Assembly: GCA_964399465.1 (NCBI GenBank)
Contig: CAYNRA010000006.1
Span: 1-64,000, forward strand
Source: CAYNRA01 sp964399465
GTDB taxonomy: Bacteria; Bacteroidota; Bacteroidia; Cytophagales; Spirosomataceae
Direction: 5' to 3'
DNA length: 64,000 nucleotides
Shown here: piece by piece, positions 15,836-25,212 of the stretch
Layout: each line of letters begins with the position of its first letter
How positions within the stretch are numbered: position 1 is the stretch's first letter
Made by a program: the position numbers and the translations under genes
The notes under the pieces: generated by a model
The model's input: the letters and a program-made list of their open reading frames with translations, nothing else
What the model was told of the DNA's origin: nothing
Database searches by the model: none

Positions 15836-17165
15836 CTTGGATATCATATTGATTAATTTTACGGTATAGTGTTCTCTCTGAAATACCCAAATCTTTGGCT
15901 GCATGCTTCCTTCTAAACCCATTTTTTCGCAAAGCCCGAATAATCATTTCCTTCTCTTTTTTTTCCAATGACAAGGACTCTTCTTCTGTTTCGTGGGTAA
16001 TGTCTTCTACATCGTGTCTATCATCGTGGTAATCGTCTAGTTGTACAATTCCATTTGAAGATACATGTGTATCGGCTGTATTTCCGTATGAGATAGCCGA
16101 TGGATTAGGAACTAAAGAAGGTGTATAATTTCGAGTTGGAAGCATAGCTATTTCTTCATCCGACTGAATTTCTTCAAATAATTCTTGATGATCGCGAAGT
16201 ACATCTTTAGACGACAAATCCCCTTGTAACACAAGATGAACTAATTTTTTCAATTCTGTCATGTCCTTTTTCATGTCAAAAAGAACTTTGTACAATATAT
16301 CTCTTTCGCTGAAGTCGTTGGCTTGGCTACCACTAAACTGAGACTTAAAGAGAGCGGGCACGCTACTTGCAAATTCTTTGGGCAAGTATTTTTCTAAAAT
16401 TTGCTTAGTAATTACCCTTTCTTGCTCTAAAATTGTAATTTGTTCAGCGATATTTTTTAGTTGTCTGATATTTCCAGGATACCGAAATGCGAGTAAAAGT
16501 CTTTGTGCCTCTTCATCTAATTCAATAGGCTGGATACGTTGTTTTTCTGCAAAATCTGTAGTGAATTTGAGAAAAAGCAGGAAAATATCAAACCCACGGT
16601 CACGCAACGGAGGAACAGAGATAGGTACTGTACTTAAACGATAGTATAAATCTTCTCGAAATGTATTTTTTTCTATCGCTTGTAGTAAATTAACATTCGT
16701 AGCAGCCACTACGCGAACATTTGTTTTCTTAACTTTAGATGACCCAACAGGAATAAACTCTCCATTTTCAAGTACGCGGAGAAGCCTTGCTTGTGTTCCA
16801 AGCGGCATTTCACCAATTTCATCTAGGAAAATAGTACCTCCGTCTGTTATTTCAAAATAGCCTTTTCTGTCATCAATAGCTCCTGTAAATGAGCCCTTTA
16901 CGTGTCCAAAAAGTTCAGAATCTATCGTTCCTTCAGGTATAGCTCCACAGTTGATAGCAATGAAATTTCCGTGTTTCCGGTTACTTAGACCGTGAATTAC
17001 TTTTGAGAACGACTCTTTTCCACTCCCACTTTCACCGGTAATAAGAACAGTTAAATCAGTTACTGCTACCTGCATAGCTATACTTAGAGCATGATTGAGA
17101 GCTGGCGCATTCCCAATAATCCCAAACCGATTTTTTACCGTTTGCAAGTCGATATTCTTAGTCAT
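15828..17165 (-). CDS. Sigma-54-dependent activator without receiver domain
   Basis: The 445-residue protein begins directly with the AAA+ core: Walker A GESGSGKE (44-51), sigma-54 contact loop GSFTGA (91-96, Ser in place of the usual first Ala), Walker B TIFLDE (111-116) and an arginine-finger region ending in DLYYRLSTVPISVPPLRDRG. A linker of about 130 residues, probably disordered, precedes the Fis-type helix-turn-helix (RKHAAKDLGISERTLYRKIN). There is no receiver, GAF or PAS domain, so it is not a classical two-component regulator. It is coupled by eight-base overlaps to miaB before and lptE after. Its targets are unknown; envelope genes are a reasonable guess. Confidence 0.9.
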   Translation of the reverse strand: MTKNIDLQTVKNRFGIIGNAPALNHALSIAMQVAVTDLTVLITGESGSGKESFSKVIHGLSNRKHGNFIAINCGAIPEGTIDSELFGHVKGSFTGAIDDRKGYFEITDGGTIFLDEIGEMPLGTQARLLRVLENGEFIPVGSSKVKKTNVRVVAATNVNLLQAIEKNTFREDLYYRLSTVPISVPPLRDRGFDIFLLFLKFTTDFAEKQRIQPIELDEEAQRLLLAFRYPGNIRQLKNIAEQITILEQERVITKQILEKYLPKEFASSVPALFKSQFSGSQANDFSERDILYKVLFDMKKDMTELKKLVHLVLQGDLSSKDVLRDHQELFEEIQSDEEIAMLPTRNYTPSLVPNPSAISYGNTADTHVSSNGIVQLDDYHDDRHDVEDITHETEEESLSLEKKEKEMIIRALRKNGFRRKHAAKDLGISERTLYRKINQYDIQDE

Positions 17166-18618
17166 TCACTTCTTCTGTATTGGATTGAAATGCGTAACCT
17201 ACTGCTTTTCCGATGAGTGTACCCGTCGTACAATTCTCAATTTTGACAAGTACATAATCCCCTTTCTTGTATGATTCTTTGGGAAAAACGACCATTTTAT
17301 TTTCGTCATTTCTACCATGTAAATCATTTTCAGATTTTTTAGAGAACCCTTCAACGAGCACAATACACGTCTGACCAATTACCTTTTGGTGTCTTTCTAG
17401 TGAATGTTGTCGTTGTTTGTCAATAATTTCTTGGAGTCTTCTTTTTTTAATCTCCTCTGGTACGTCATCAACTAATTTTTTAGCAGCAGGCGTACCTGGA
17501 CGTTCAGAGTAGGCAAACATATATCCATAATCATACTGCACGTAGTCCATGAGTGACAGTGTTTCTTGGTGGTCTTCTTCTGTTTCTGTACAAAAACCAG
17601 CGATCATATCGTGTGAAATACCGCAAGATTCGCCAATAATTTCACGAATTTTATCTATTCGCTGCATATACCATTCTCTGTCATAGGTACGGTTCATTAG
17701 CGATAAGATACGCGAACTTCCACTTTGAGCAGGTAGATGAATATAATTACAGATATTGTCGTGTTTTTTGATAGTATACAACACTTCGTCTGTAATATCC
17801 TTGGGATGCGAAGTTGAGAATCGAACACGCAAATGAGGGTTTACGGCTGCAACCATCTCCAAAAGTTGGGCAAAATTAACGATAGTGCCGTCTTCGTTTG
17901 TCCACTTAAATGAATCTACATTCTGTCCTAATAAGGTTACCTCTTTGTAGCCACTTTCCCAAAGTTGAGTTACTTCTTGTACAATTGTTTTGGGTTCACG
18001 ACTTCTTTCGCGACCTCTAGTATAAGGCACTACGCAAAAACTGCACATATTATCACATCCACGCATGATAGATACCATGGCAGTAACCCCATTGGAGCTT
18101 AGACGAACGGGCGAAATATCTGCATAGGTTTCTTCCCGCGACAAGAAAACATTTACCGCTTTTTTACCGTCTTCAACTTCTAAAAGTAATCGAGGAATAT
18201 CCCGGTATGCATCAGGGCCAACGACCATATCTACCATCTTTTCTTCCTCCAATAGCTTGGTTTTCAGACGTTCTGCCATGCAACCAAGTACGCCAATTTT
18301 CAAATCTGGATTCCGCTTTTTATAGGGAGTCAAGGCTGTTAATCTTTTCCGGACTTTTTGTTCTGCATTATCGCGGATAGCACATGTATTCAACAAAATG
18401 AGCTCAGCTTCGTCTGCGATGGTCGTCGTAGAAAATCCATTTTCACGGAGAATTGAGGCTACGATTTCACTATCTGAGAAATTCATTTGACAGCCATAAC
18501 TTTCGATATACAATTTACGGGATGCGCCTAAATGGTCAGCTTCCGTAATTTTGGGTGTATCCAAATCTTCTTTGTCGCTGTCTGTAAGGATTTTCAGTGA
18601 TTCTATATTTGTTGACAT
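17158..18618 (-). CDS. miaB: tRNA-2-methylthio-N6-isopentenyladenosine37 synthase MiaB
   Basis: This 486-residue radical-SAM enzyme adds a methylthio group to i6A37 of tRNAs. The N-terminal UPF0004 domain shows IESYGCQMNFSDSE with the first cluster cysteine, TCAIRDNAEQKV and GVLGCMAERLK; the radical-SAM motif is MRGCDNMCSFCVVPYTRGRERSR. A C-terminal TRAM domain follows. I chose the ATG at 18618 because residues before it are not family-like and lie in the terminator region of tamL. Its stop overlaps the sigma-54 activator start by eight bases. Confidence 0.95.
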   Translation of the reverse strand: MSTNIESLKILTDSDKEDLDTPKITEADHLGASRKLYIESYGCQMNFSDSEIVASILRENGFSTTTIADEAELILLNTCAIRDNAEQKVRKRLTALTPYKKRNPDLKIGVLGCMAERLKTKLLEEEKMVDMVVGPDAYRDIPRLLLEVEDGKKAVNVFLSREETYADISPVRLSSNGVTAMVSIMRGCDNMCSFCVVPYTRGRERSREPKTIVQEVTQLWESGYKEVTLLGQNVDSFKWTNEDGTIVNFAQLLEMVAAVNPHLRVRFSTSHPKDITDEVLYTIKKHDNICNYIHLPAQSGSSRILSLMNRTYDREWYMQRIDKIREIIGESCGISHDMIAGFCTETEEDHQETLSLMDYVQYDYGYMFAYSERPGTPAAKKLVDDVPEEIKKRRLQEIIDKQRQHSLERHQKVIGQTCIVLVEGFSKKSENDLHGRNDENKMVVFPKESYKKGDYVLVKIENCTTGTLIGKAVGYAFQSNTEEVND

Positions 18619-18654
18619 CTTTTTATAAATCTTAATTGCGGTTATTGCACAAAA

Positions 18655-18688
18655 ATAAACAATGTCTGCCAAATTGACAGACATTGCC
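18655..18688 (-). terminator. Terminator of tamL, next to the miaB promoter region
   Basis: GCAATGTCTGTC and GGCAGACATTG form a long stem on the minus strand, followed by TTTATTTTTG. The same TATTTTTG (18657-18650) fits a -7 promoter element, so one gene's terminator tail may be the next unit's promoter. Confidence 0.65.
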
Positions 18689-18710
18689 TAAAAAATCATT
18701 TGAAAGGTGC

Positions 18711-21260
18711 TTAAAAAGGATAACCAATGCCGATTTGTGGAAGAATTCCATATCGATTATTAAACCCAAATTGGAAATCATCCAAAACGAAGCGTTTTCC
18801 GACGGGTTGTGCGGGGTCAAAAACTTTGATTCCTAAATCAAGGCGAAAGAGAAAGTAGGTAAAATCAAGACGAAAACCAATGCCTGTTCCAAGTGCAATT
18901 TCTTTGTAGAAGCGACGAAAATCAAAATCAGCTTGTCCGATTTTCGTAGGAACTGGATACCACTTCCAAATATTTCCTGCATCTAAAAAAGTGGCCATTT
19001 GGATATCTCCAAAAAATTGGCCGACATGCCTTCTGTATTCGATACTTCCTTCTAACAAAATATCCCCAGGCTGTGGAATCACATTCCCAATTTCAGTAAT
19101 ATCGGCAGGGGCTGAACCCACGCCAAGGGATCTCGGAGACCAGGCACGAAGACTATTGCTACCGCCTGCAAAGAAGTTTTTTTCGTATGGTAGTGCCCTA
19201 TTTTGTCCATATGGATTCGTTACACCTACATTTACTCGATAAGCCCAACTACTTCTGGAAGTCAAGTTGATATACTTCCTAAAATCCATATTTAGTTTGA
19301 CAAACTGAAAATAAGCACGACTGGAATCAGAAGCTTGGTTATTGTTTCTGACGGGAAAAAGATTTTCTACCAAGGCTAATTTTGAATTATTCCCAATCAC
19401 ATTCAAAAGTGTTCCTCCTGACTCTAGAAATATGCGAAAAAACCGAGAGGAAGAATACGGTTTTTGTAAATTTTGATTATTAAATTGATACGTAGCATTT
19501 AAACTTGAAACGAACTGTGGGTCAAATGTAATTTTCAAGTTATTGCCTTCAGCTTGGAGTTGAAGTAAACTGGTATAGAATTGAAGCCCCTCTTCTCGTT
19601 CGGTGAAATAATTCGTATTCACCAAGCTCAAATCAAGTAAGGAAAATGAAAGGGATGAGAAACGAGTGGGCTGAAATGAATAGCTTGAATTGAGTTTAAA
19701 ATTGAGTCGCTCTCCCCAAATAGGAACCGAGTAATTGATACCAACACCAAATTTGGTGGATGGATTTTTTTGAACAGCTTTAAGGCTCAGCGAGGGTGGC
19801 AGAAGAAGCGTTGGGAAAGAGATTCCGATATTTGCCCCTGTTTCTATACTTCGCTGAAAACCAGGCCTGTCTAGCAAAGCGGGTTGCCCTTCTAGAGAAA
19901 AGCGACCTCCAAATTCGATGGTTTCCAAACGGCGTAGCGTATTTCTCATGACAAGACCAGAAGTCAATCCGCCCCCCCAAATATTCTGAATATTGTTCGG
20001 GCCAAGATTGGCATTTAACGTAAAACGGTCGATAGAAGGAGAAAAATATTCTAGTTTAAGGTTCGTAGAATCAAGTTCTTGGAACATTGTTCCTGCAAAT
20101 TGGAACTGGTTTAAAAACCCAATTTGCCGTTGTGATTCCAATACATTTTGTGTTTTATACAGATCATTCGGTCGTGTGAGGATTCGTCTATCAATATATT
20201 GAACTGGGATACGTTTCTCAAGTGTAATATACTGAATACCGTTTAAAAATAGCGTATCCGGCTTACTTGATTTATCGAGTATCGTATTATCAAAACCTTT
20301 GAATACTACTTCTTTGATACGATACTTGGTATGTTTTTCTCGTTGAGGTGGTACATCAATTTCAAAATAAAGATTTCCTCTTTTTGTACGCTTAAATTCT
20401 TCGAAATCACCGGATGTATTGGTTGTGTAGGAACGAATGAATTTACTCAAGAAGTTATAATACCCATTATTTTTGGCGAGTAATTCAAGTCTACTTTTTT
20501 CTTCTTCTACCAGTGCCTTATCCATTCTATCTCCAGCTTTTACCTGGGCGAGCGTATTGGCATTCAAGAAAATTGATAGTAACGCAGAATCTTGCGAAAC
20601 ATAGACAACAGAATCAATCAAGTAAGGTAAATCTTCGGTGATTCGATAGATTAAGTTTGCTTTTCTAACATTCTTGCGAGAAAAAGAGGACTGAATTGTA
20701 TCAATTTGGTAGTTTACAACTGCATCACGAAACCCTTTTTCTTGCAAATATTTTTGTATTTTTTTTGCAGTCTCTGCCACCTGATCTGTCCGAATAATTG
20801 TTGGTTCCTCACCCAATGAACGCCAGAGTGAACTTGAACCTACTGTTAAATTTTCTTCAATTCGTGCAAGTTTTCGTGAAAGCTTTTGGTATTTTCTATT
20901 TTGTACTGAGTTCTGGAAAATCGTTTCAATTGTCGTATTCAATGCTTCTTTTGTTCGTTCTTTTTCTATTTCTTGCTTTGGCCTATTAAACGTATTTTTT
21001 CCAAAATTCAAATACCAAATTTTAGGTGTAAAAGGAAGATTAAGAAAGCTAAAAGGACGTGTATTGGGTTTTTGGGCAAGTGGTATTAATCCTTGGAGTT
21101 CATCTGACGAAACAAAAGAATTCCCTTCAAAACGTTGATTTTTCAACAGAAATTCACCTTCACCCAATTGAATTTGACGTGTACATCCACTCCAGAGGAA
21201 AAGTCCAGATAAACTGAGAAATACGTATTTATGAATGATTTTTTGTATTTTTTTACGCAT
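18711..21260 (-). CDS. tamL: TamL-type Omp85 family outer-membrane lipoprotein
   Basis: The 849-residue protein starts at the ATG at 21260, which gives a lipoprotein signal ending LWSGC (Cys26). POTRA-like segments follow (for example AAKKIQKYLQEKGFRDAVVNYQIDT), and the last 400 residues form an Omp85 beta barrel with FFAGGSNSLRAWSPRSLG, a standard surface-antigen motif, and a terminal aromatic residue. A lipidated Omp85 of this size is the Bacteroidota TamL form, which together with TamB moves proteins or lipids across the periplasm. No tamB is present in the window. An extra in-frame start at 21311 would put 17 residues before the signal and was not used. Confidence 0.82.
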   Translation of the reverse strand: MRKKIQKIIHKYVFLSLSGLFLWSGCTRQIQLGEGEFLLKNQRFEGNSFVSSDELQGLIPLAQKPNTRPFSFLNLPFTPKIWYLNFGKNTFNRPKQEIEKERTKEALNTTIETIFQNSVQNRKYQKLSRKLARIEENLTVGSSSLWRSLGEEPTIIRTDQVAETAKKIQKYLQEKGFRDAVVNYQIDTIQSSFSRKNVRKANLIYRITEDLPYLIDSVVYVSQDSALLSIFLNANTLAQVKAGDRMDKALVEEEKSRLELLAKNNGYYNFLSKFIRSYTTNTSGDFEEFKRTKRGNLYFEIDVPPQREKHTKYRIKEVVFKGFDNTILDKSSKPDTLFLNGIQYITLEKRIPVQYIDRRILTRPNDLYKTQNVLESQRQIGFLNQFQFAGTMFQELDSTNLKLEYFSPSIDRFTLNANLGPNNIQNIWGGGLTSGLVMRNTLRRLETIEFGGRFSLEGQPALLDRPGFQRSIETGANIGISFPTLLLPPSLSLKAVQKNPSTKFGVGINYSVPIWGERLNFKLNSSYSFQPTRFSSLSFSLLDLSLVNTNYFTEREEGLQFYTSLLQLQAEGNNLKITFDPQFVSSLNATYQFNNQNLQKPYSSSRFFRIFLESGGTLLNVIGNNSKLALVENLFPVRNNNQASDSSRAYFQFVKLNMDFRKYINLTSRSSWAYRVNVGVTNPYGQNRALPYEKNFFAGGSNSLRAWSPRSLGVGSAPADITEIGNVIPQPGDILLEGSIEYRRHVGQFFGDIQMATFLDAGNIWKWYPVPTKIGQADFDFRRFYKEIALGTGIGFRLDFTYFLFRLDLGIKVFDPAQPVGKRFVLDDFQFGFNNRYGILPQIGIGYPF

Positions 21261-21474
21261 AGGAAGCCATCTGATTCCCAGAAACATGTGAAAACGGAAC
21301 GCATGTTTCACTCTATTTTTAGGAATATGGATTAAAAATTAATTTCCAAAATGAAATATAGGGACAAAAATACATTGCAAAAACGAAAACTAGCTATTAT
21401 TTGATTGAGTGTCGATATAAAATATCTGTTTGTCGCAGTCAGAAAGGTAGAAATCTGATTCGATAATTTAAACT

Positions 21475-21508
21475 AAAAACGGATGAAAGTTTCTTTTCAT
21501 CCGTTTTT
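21475..21508 (-). terminator. Terminator of the carbamoylputrescine amidase-like gene
   Basis: AAAAACGGATGAAA and TTTCATCCGTTTTT form a 14-pair stem with a short loop. The minus-strand reading ends in TTTTT. Confidence 0.85.
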
Positions 21509-21517
21509 CTATAGTTT

Positions 21518-22387
21518 CTATTCATCAATAAATCGCTTTAGGATAGGCTGATAACTATCAATACGGCGATCTCTCAAGTAAGGCCACGTTGTTCTATAAT
21601 ATTCCGACTGTAGAATATCAATACGTTGTACGTGTGTTTCTTCGGTATCGTGTGACGCCAAATAAAGCAAGCGACCATGTGGATTAGCAACAAAAGAGCC
21701 ACCCCAGAACTGCTGTTCAGCTTCACGACCTACCCGATTTACACTGACTACAAAAACACCGTTTGCTACAGCATGACTACGTTGGATGGTCTGCCAAGCA
21801 TCGTATTGTTCTTTTTTAATTTCTTCTGACGGTTCGTTTATATCCCAGCCTATGGCAGTTGGGAAAAACAAAATTTCTGCGCCCATGAGAGATGTAATTC
21901 GAGCAGCTTCAGGATACCATTGATCCCAGCATATCAATACCCCTATCGTTGCAAATTTCGTTTTGAATACCTTATATCCTAAATCTCCTGGCGTAAAATA
22001 GAACTTTTCATAATAGCCTGGATCGTCTGGAATATGCATTTTTCGATACTTACCAAGATAGGAACCGTCAGCGTCGAGTACAGCAGTTGTATTGTGGTAC
22101 AGACCTGCAGCCCTTTTTTCAAAGAGAGATGCAATAATCACCACGCCAAGTTCTGCCGCAAGGGGCTGAAGTAAATCAGTTGAGGGACCTGGAATTGGCT
22201 CGGCCAAACCGAACTTTGCATGATCTTCTGTGTCGCAGAAATAGAGCGAAGTAAAAAGTTCTTGTAAACAAATTATTTGTGCCCCATTTGCAGCAGCTTC
22301 ACGAATTTTTTGAACCGCTTTTTCTTTATTTGCTTGCACGTCTTCTGTACAAGCCATTTGTACCAAACCTATCGAGACTTCTTTCAT
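21518..22387 (-). CDS. aguB: N-carbamoylputrescine amidase-like nitrilase
   Basis: The 289-residue enzyme belongs to the nitrilase superfamily. The catalytic triad is visible as E43 (CLQELFTS), K116 (YRKMHIPDDPGYYEKFYF) and C153 (VLICWDQWYPEAAR). The blocks IPDDPGYYEKFYFTPGD and AIGWDINEP are typical of N-carbamoylputrescine amidase, the last step from agmatine to putrescine. The partner agmatine deiminase gene is not in the window. The start lies three bases after the dehydrogenase stop, so both are translated from one message. A different carbamoyl or amide substrate remains possible. Confidence 0.88.
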   Translation of the reverse strand: MKEVSIGLVQMACTEDVQANKEKAVQKIREAAANGAQIICLQELFTSLYFCDTEDHAKFGLAEPIPGPSTDLLQPLAAELGVVIIASLFEKRAAGLYHNTTAVLDADGSYLGKYRKMHIPDDPGYYEKFYFTPGDLGYKVFKTKFATIGVLICWDQWYPEAARITSLMGAEILFFPTAIGWDINEPSEEIKKEQYDAWQTIQRSHAVANGVFVVSVNRVGREAEQQFWGGSFVANPHGRLLYLASHDTEETHVQRIDILQSEYYRTTWPYLRDRRIDSYQPILKRFIDE

Positions 22388-22390
22388 GAT

Positions 22391-23461
22391 TTAAAATTTC
22401 ACTTTAAAACGTTCACCTAATTCATTCAAACTTTCTACTACCTTGTCATTGAGAGGAATACCTGAAAGTCGTCTTTCTGCTTCAAAGTTTCGTTCTTGAT
22501 CACCCGGAATCTGAACAGGAAATCCTTCAACATGCTTGGCATTACGAAAACGTTTGATCCAAATATCCATCGAATTTTTGAACTGCTCAGTAGGCATGAA
22601 GCCATCAATACGCATAGCACCAATAAAATGCCCTGTTCCCTTTCCAACTTGCTCTGCAGTCACATCATGAAACCCTGCGGTGGCAAAAGGAGGAACCCAA
22701 GGGCCAAAATTTGCACCCGAAAGTACCCCCGATAAAATATCTACGATAGAACCAAGACCATACCCTTTATGGCTACCATGTTCTCTGTCACCACCGAGTG
22801 GCAACAATCCTCCGCCTTGTTTTACGGCATGTGCATTATCTGTTGGATTGCCAAATTCATCTTGTACCCAACCAAGTGGCGCGGGTTTGCCCAGCCGTTG
22901 CAGAATTTCCATTTTTCCGTAAGCGACAGCTGTAGTTGCGAAATCAGCAACGAAAGCTGGTTCCGTTGCGGCAGGAATGGCAAGCGCAATTGGATTTGTA
23001 CCAAGCATTTTTTCAGTGGCAAACGTAGGTACAACAAGAGGTGCAGCGTTTGTCATTGCCCAACCAATCATATCTTTGGCGAGAGGAAGCATTGCATGAT
23101 AACCTGCAATCCCAAAATGATTGGAGTTTTGAATAGCAATCCAGCCAGTTCCTGCTTTACTCGCTTTTTTTTGTGCCAATTTCATTGCCCAAGGTGCAAC
23201 AACAAGTCCCAACCCCCTATCTCCATCTACAACGGCAGTACTTGGTGACTGATGTACAATTTTAATTTGAGGCGTTGGATTCAATCGGCCGTGATCAAAC
23301 AAACGAACATAACCTGCTAAGCGAGCTACTCCGTGCGAATCAACCCCGCGCAAATCCGCCGATACCAAGACATCTGCTGCAAGTCGGGCATCTTTAGGTG
23401 GACAACCAATTGCCAAAAATATTTTCTCTGTGAACTTTCTTACTCGATTTTCTACAAACAT
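22391..23461 (-). CDS. Ldh-family (malate/L-lactate-type) NAD(P)-dependent dehydrogenase
   Basis: The 356-residue enzyme shows the Ldh_2 family blocks: LRGVDSHGVARLAGYV with the conserved His, GWIAIQNSNHFGIAGYHA, GTNPIALAIPA and GDREHGSHKGYGLGSIVDILSG. Members reduce 2-oxo acids such as 2-oxosuccinate, 2-oxoglutarate, sulfopyruvate or ureidoglycolate with NAD(P)H. The substrate cannot be read from sequence. It is the first gene of a pair with the nitrilase, and an inverted repeat lies right before it. Confidence 0.88.
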   Translation of the reverse strand: MFVENRVRKFTEKIFLAIGCPPKDARLAADVLVSADLRGVDSHGVARLAGYVRLFDHGRLNPTPQIKIVHQSPSTAVVDGDRGLGLVVAPWAMKLAQKKASKAGTGWIAIQNSNHFGIAGYHAMLPLAKDMIGWAMTNAAPLVVPTFATEKMLGTNPIALAIPAATEPAFVADFATTAVAYGKMEILQRLGKPAPLGWVQDEFGNPTDNAHAVKQGGGLLPLGGDREHGSHKGYGLGSIVDILSGVLSGANFGPWVPPFATAGFHDVTAEQVGKGTGHFIGAMRIDGFMPTEQFKNSMDIWIKRFRNAKHVEGFPVQIPGDQERNFEAERRLSGIPLNDKVVESLNELGERFKVKF

Positions 23462-23469
23462 AATTGTGT

Positions 23470-23505
23470 AAATTTCGGCGAAATTATCAAATTATCGCCA
23501 AATTT
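23470..23505 (-). promoter_or_regulatory. Inverted repeat upstream of the Ldh-family gene
   Basis: AAATTT-C-GGCGA (23470-23481) pairs with TCGCC-AAATTT (23495-23505) around a 13-base AT spacer. It begins nine bases before the start codon at 23461 and is a candidate operator or leader hairpin. Confidence 0.4.
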
Positions 23506-23583
23506 GTAGTCATTTTTACTTACAACCTAACAGAAACGCATAGAAACAATCGTTCTATCCTCTCAAACTAATTCGTCAATAAC

Positions 23584-25161
23584 ATGTCTCGATTCATTTT
23601 AATTCTTTTTCTTGCAACCTCATTTACTTCTTTCGCCCAGCAAAATCAACAACGTGTTGTTCCTAAACTAGACAGCGTTACCGTTTTTTCACAGCAAGCT
23701 CAACTGCATTTATCTACCCCTAAATTACGGGTGAGTAAGGGGAAGAGTATGTATTATTTTACGGGAATTTCTGGACAATTAGACCCCAAAAGTATTCAAG
23801 TCATGGGAAAAGGTGCATTTACAATTGCTTCTGTTGGATATGAATGGAATGACAAAGATGCACTTCTGAAACAAGTGGAAGATACGCTACAAAAAATTGA
23901 CATGTTGGTTAAATCGACTAAAATGGCATTACAAGTAGTAGAGCAAAAAGAAAAAATCATGATGGCAAACGCCTCTTTCAAAAGTGAAGTGGACGGACTT
24001 CTACCAGAAGATTTCCAAGAATTGCTTGCCATTTTTGAAAAAAAATTAACTCAGAATGGACAGAAAAAAATTGAATTAGAGGAAAAACTTACTGAGCTTC
24101 AAATTTTAAAAGATAAAATCCTTACATCTATCACTGCTCAAGACAAGCCACGCATAAAAGTTGAAGTTGTAGCTGAGCAAGACACGGATGCTCAATTTAT
24201 CGTACATTATTTATCAAATGGGGCTAGTTGGCGTCCTACATACACAGCCCGAATCACGGATATTGGCCAACCCATATTGTTGCATTACCAAGCAGAAATA
24301 TACCAAAATACTGGAATTTCGTGGGACAATGTAAAACTTACCTTATCTACAGCGACACCAACACAAGGAGGCGAAAAACCTACGTTAGTTTCTGTTTTTA
24401 TCGACCAAAAACCGGCTTTCACTGCATATGCAAAAGGTGCCATGCCTCCTCCTACCCTGGGGAATGTACGGATGAGCATCGCGGAGGCAGTAACAGAAGA
24501 TATGCCGATGGCAGCGAGTTCTGCGGATTGGGTAGCGGTTTCAGAATCTATCATCACCCAATTTTCTATCCGTGAGCGTTATACAATTCCATCAAATAAT
24601 ACTGCACAAAAAATTGATATTCAACAATTTACACTTCCAGCTAAATACGAATATCAGGCAGTACCTAAAAAATCGACGGACGGATTTATTACAACTGAGA
24701 TTCAGGATTGGACGACAAAAAATCTATTGAGTGGCCCTGTTTCTTTATTTTGGTCAGGGACCTATTTGGGTGAATCTATCTTGGACGTCAGTGATTTAAC
24801 GAAACCCTTGACCTTATCTTTAGGAAGAGACAAGAGTATCGTTTGTCAATACGAGCCCATCCGTGAGTGGAAAACGAAAAAATCATTTATTGGTGGGGAG
24901 GTAAAAGAAACGTTTGAGTTTAAAACCACGATTTATAATACCAAAAATATATCCGTTGATTTAAGAGTTGAAGATCAAATTCCTGTGTCGAGGGATGAAC
25001 GTATAGAAATTTTAGGTGATTTCTCAGGTAATGCTTCGTTAAACAAAGAAACCGGGCTTGTTACTTGGCAAGTACAACTGGAGCCAAATGAGAAGCGGGT
25101 TTTCACAACCAAATACACCGTAAAATATCCGAAGGAAATACGCCTTCGCTATCAAGAGTAA
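23584..25161 (+). CDS. MuiA-like protein (DUF4140 + DUF4139)
   Basis: The 525-residue protein has a signal peptide (MSRFILILFLATSFTSFAQ) and the two domains of the mucoidy-inhibitor MuiA family. DUF4140 covers about residues 30-130 with a coiled-coil stretch after it (QVEDTLQKIDMLVK through about 180). DUF4139 covers about 195-520 and holds NGASWRPTYTARI and FTTKYTVKYP at the end. The name comes from an Aeromonas-related observation on mucoid growth; the biochemical role is unknown. The protein is probably periplasmic. It stands alone with a strong terminator. Confidence 0.85.
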   Translation: MSRFILILFLATSFTSFAQQNQQRVVPKLDSVTVFSQQAQLHLSTPKLRVSKGKSMYYFTGISGQLDPKSIQVMGKGAFTIASVGYEWNDKDALLKQVEDTLQKIDMLVKSTKMALQVVEQKEKIMMANASFKSEVDGLLPEDFQELLAIFEKKLTQNGQKKIELEEKLTELQILKDKILTSITAQDKPRIKVEVVAEQDTDAQFIVHYLSNGASWRPTYTARITDIGQPILLHYQAEIYQNTGISWDNVKLTLSTATPTQGGEKPTLVSVFIDQKPAFTAYAKGAMPPPTLGNVRMSIAEAVTEDMPMAASSADWVAVSESIITQFSIRERYTIPSNNTAQKIDIQQFTLPAKYEYQAVPKKSTDGFITTEIQDWTTKNLLSGPVSLFWSGTYLGESILDVSDLTKPLTLSLGRDKSIVCQYEPIREWKTKKSFIGGEVKETFEFKTTIYNTKNISVDLRVEDQIPVSRDERIEILGDFSGNASLNKETGLVTWQVQLEPNEKRVFTTKYTVKYPKEIRLRYQE

Positions 25162-25177
25162 ATATTCATCTAACCAA

Positions 25178-25209
25178 CGCCCTTTCTGTATAAAAGAAAG
25201 GGCATTTTT
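25178..25209 (+). terminator. Terminator after the MuiA-like gene
   Basis: GCCCTTTC and GAAAGGGC form an eight-pair stem, followed by ATTTTTATT. The ATG of the next gene is only four bases beyond it (25213). Confidence 0.8.
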
Positions 25210-25212
25210 ATT

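Noticed and set aside
21261..21311. Longer start for tamL
   Set aside because: It would place 17 residues before the lipoprotein signal peptide. ATG at 21260 gives a normal lipobox at Cys26.
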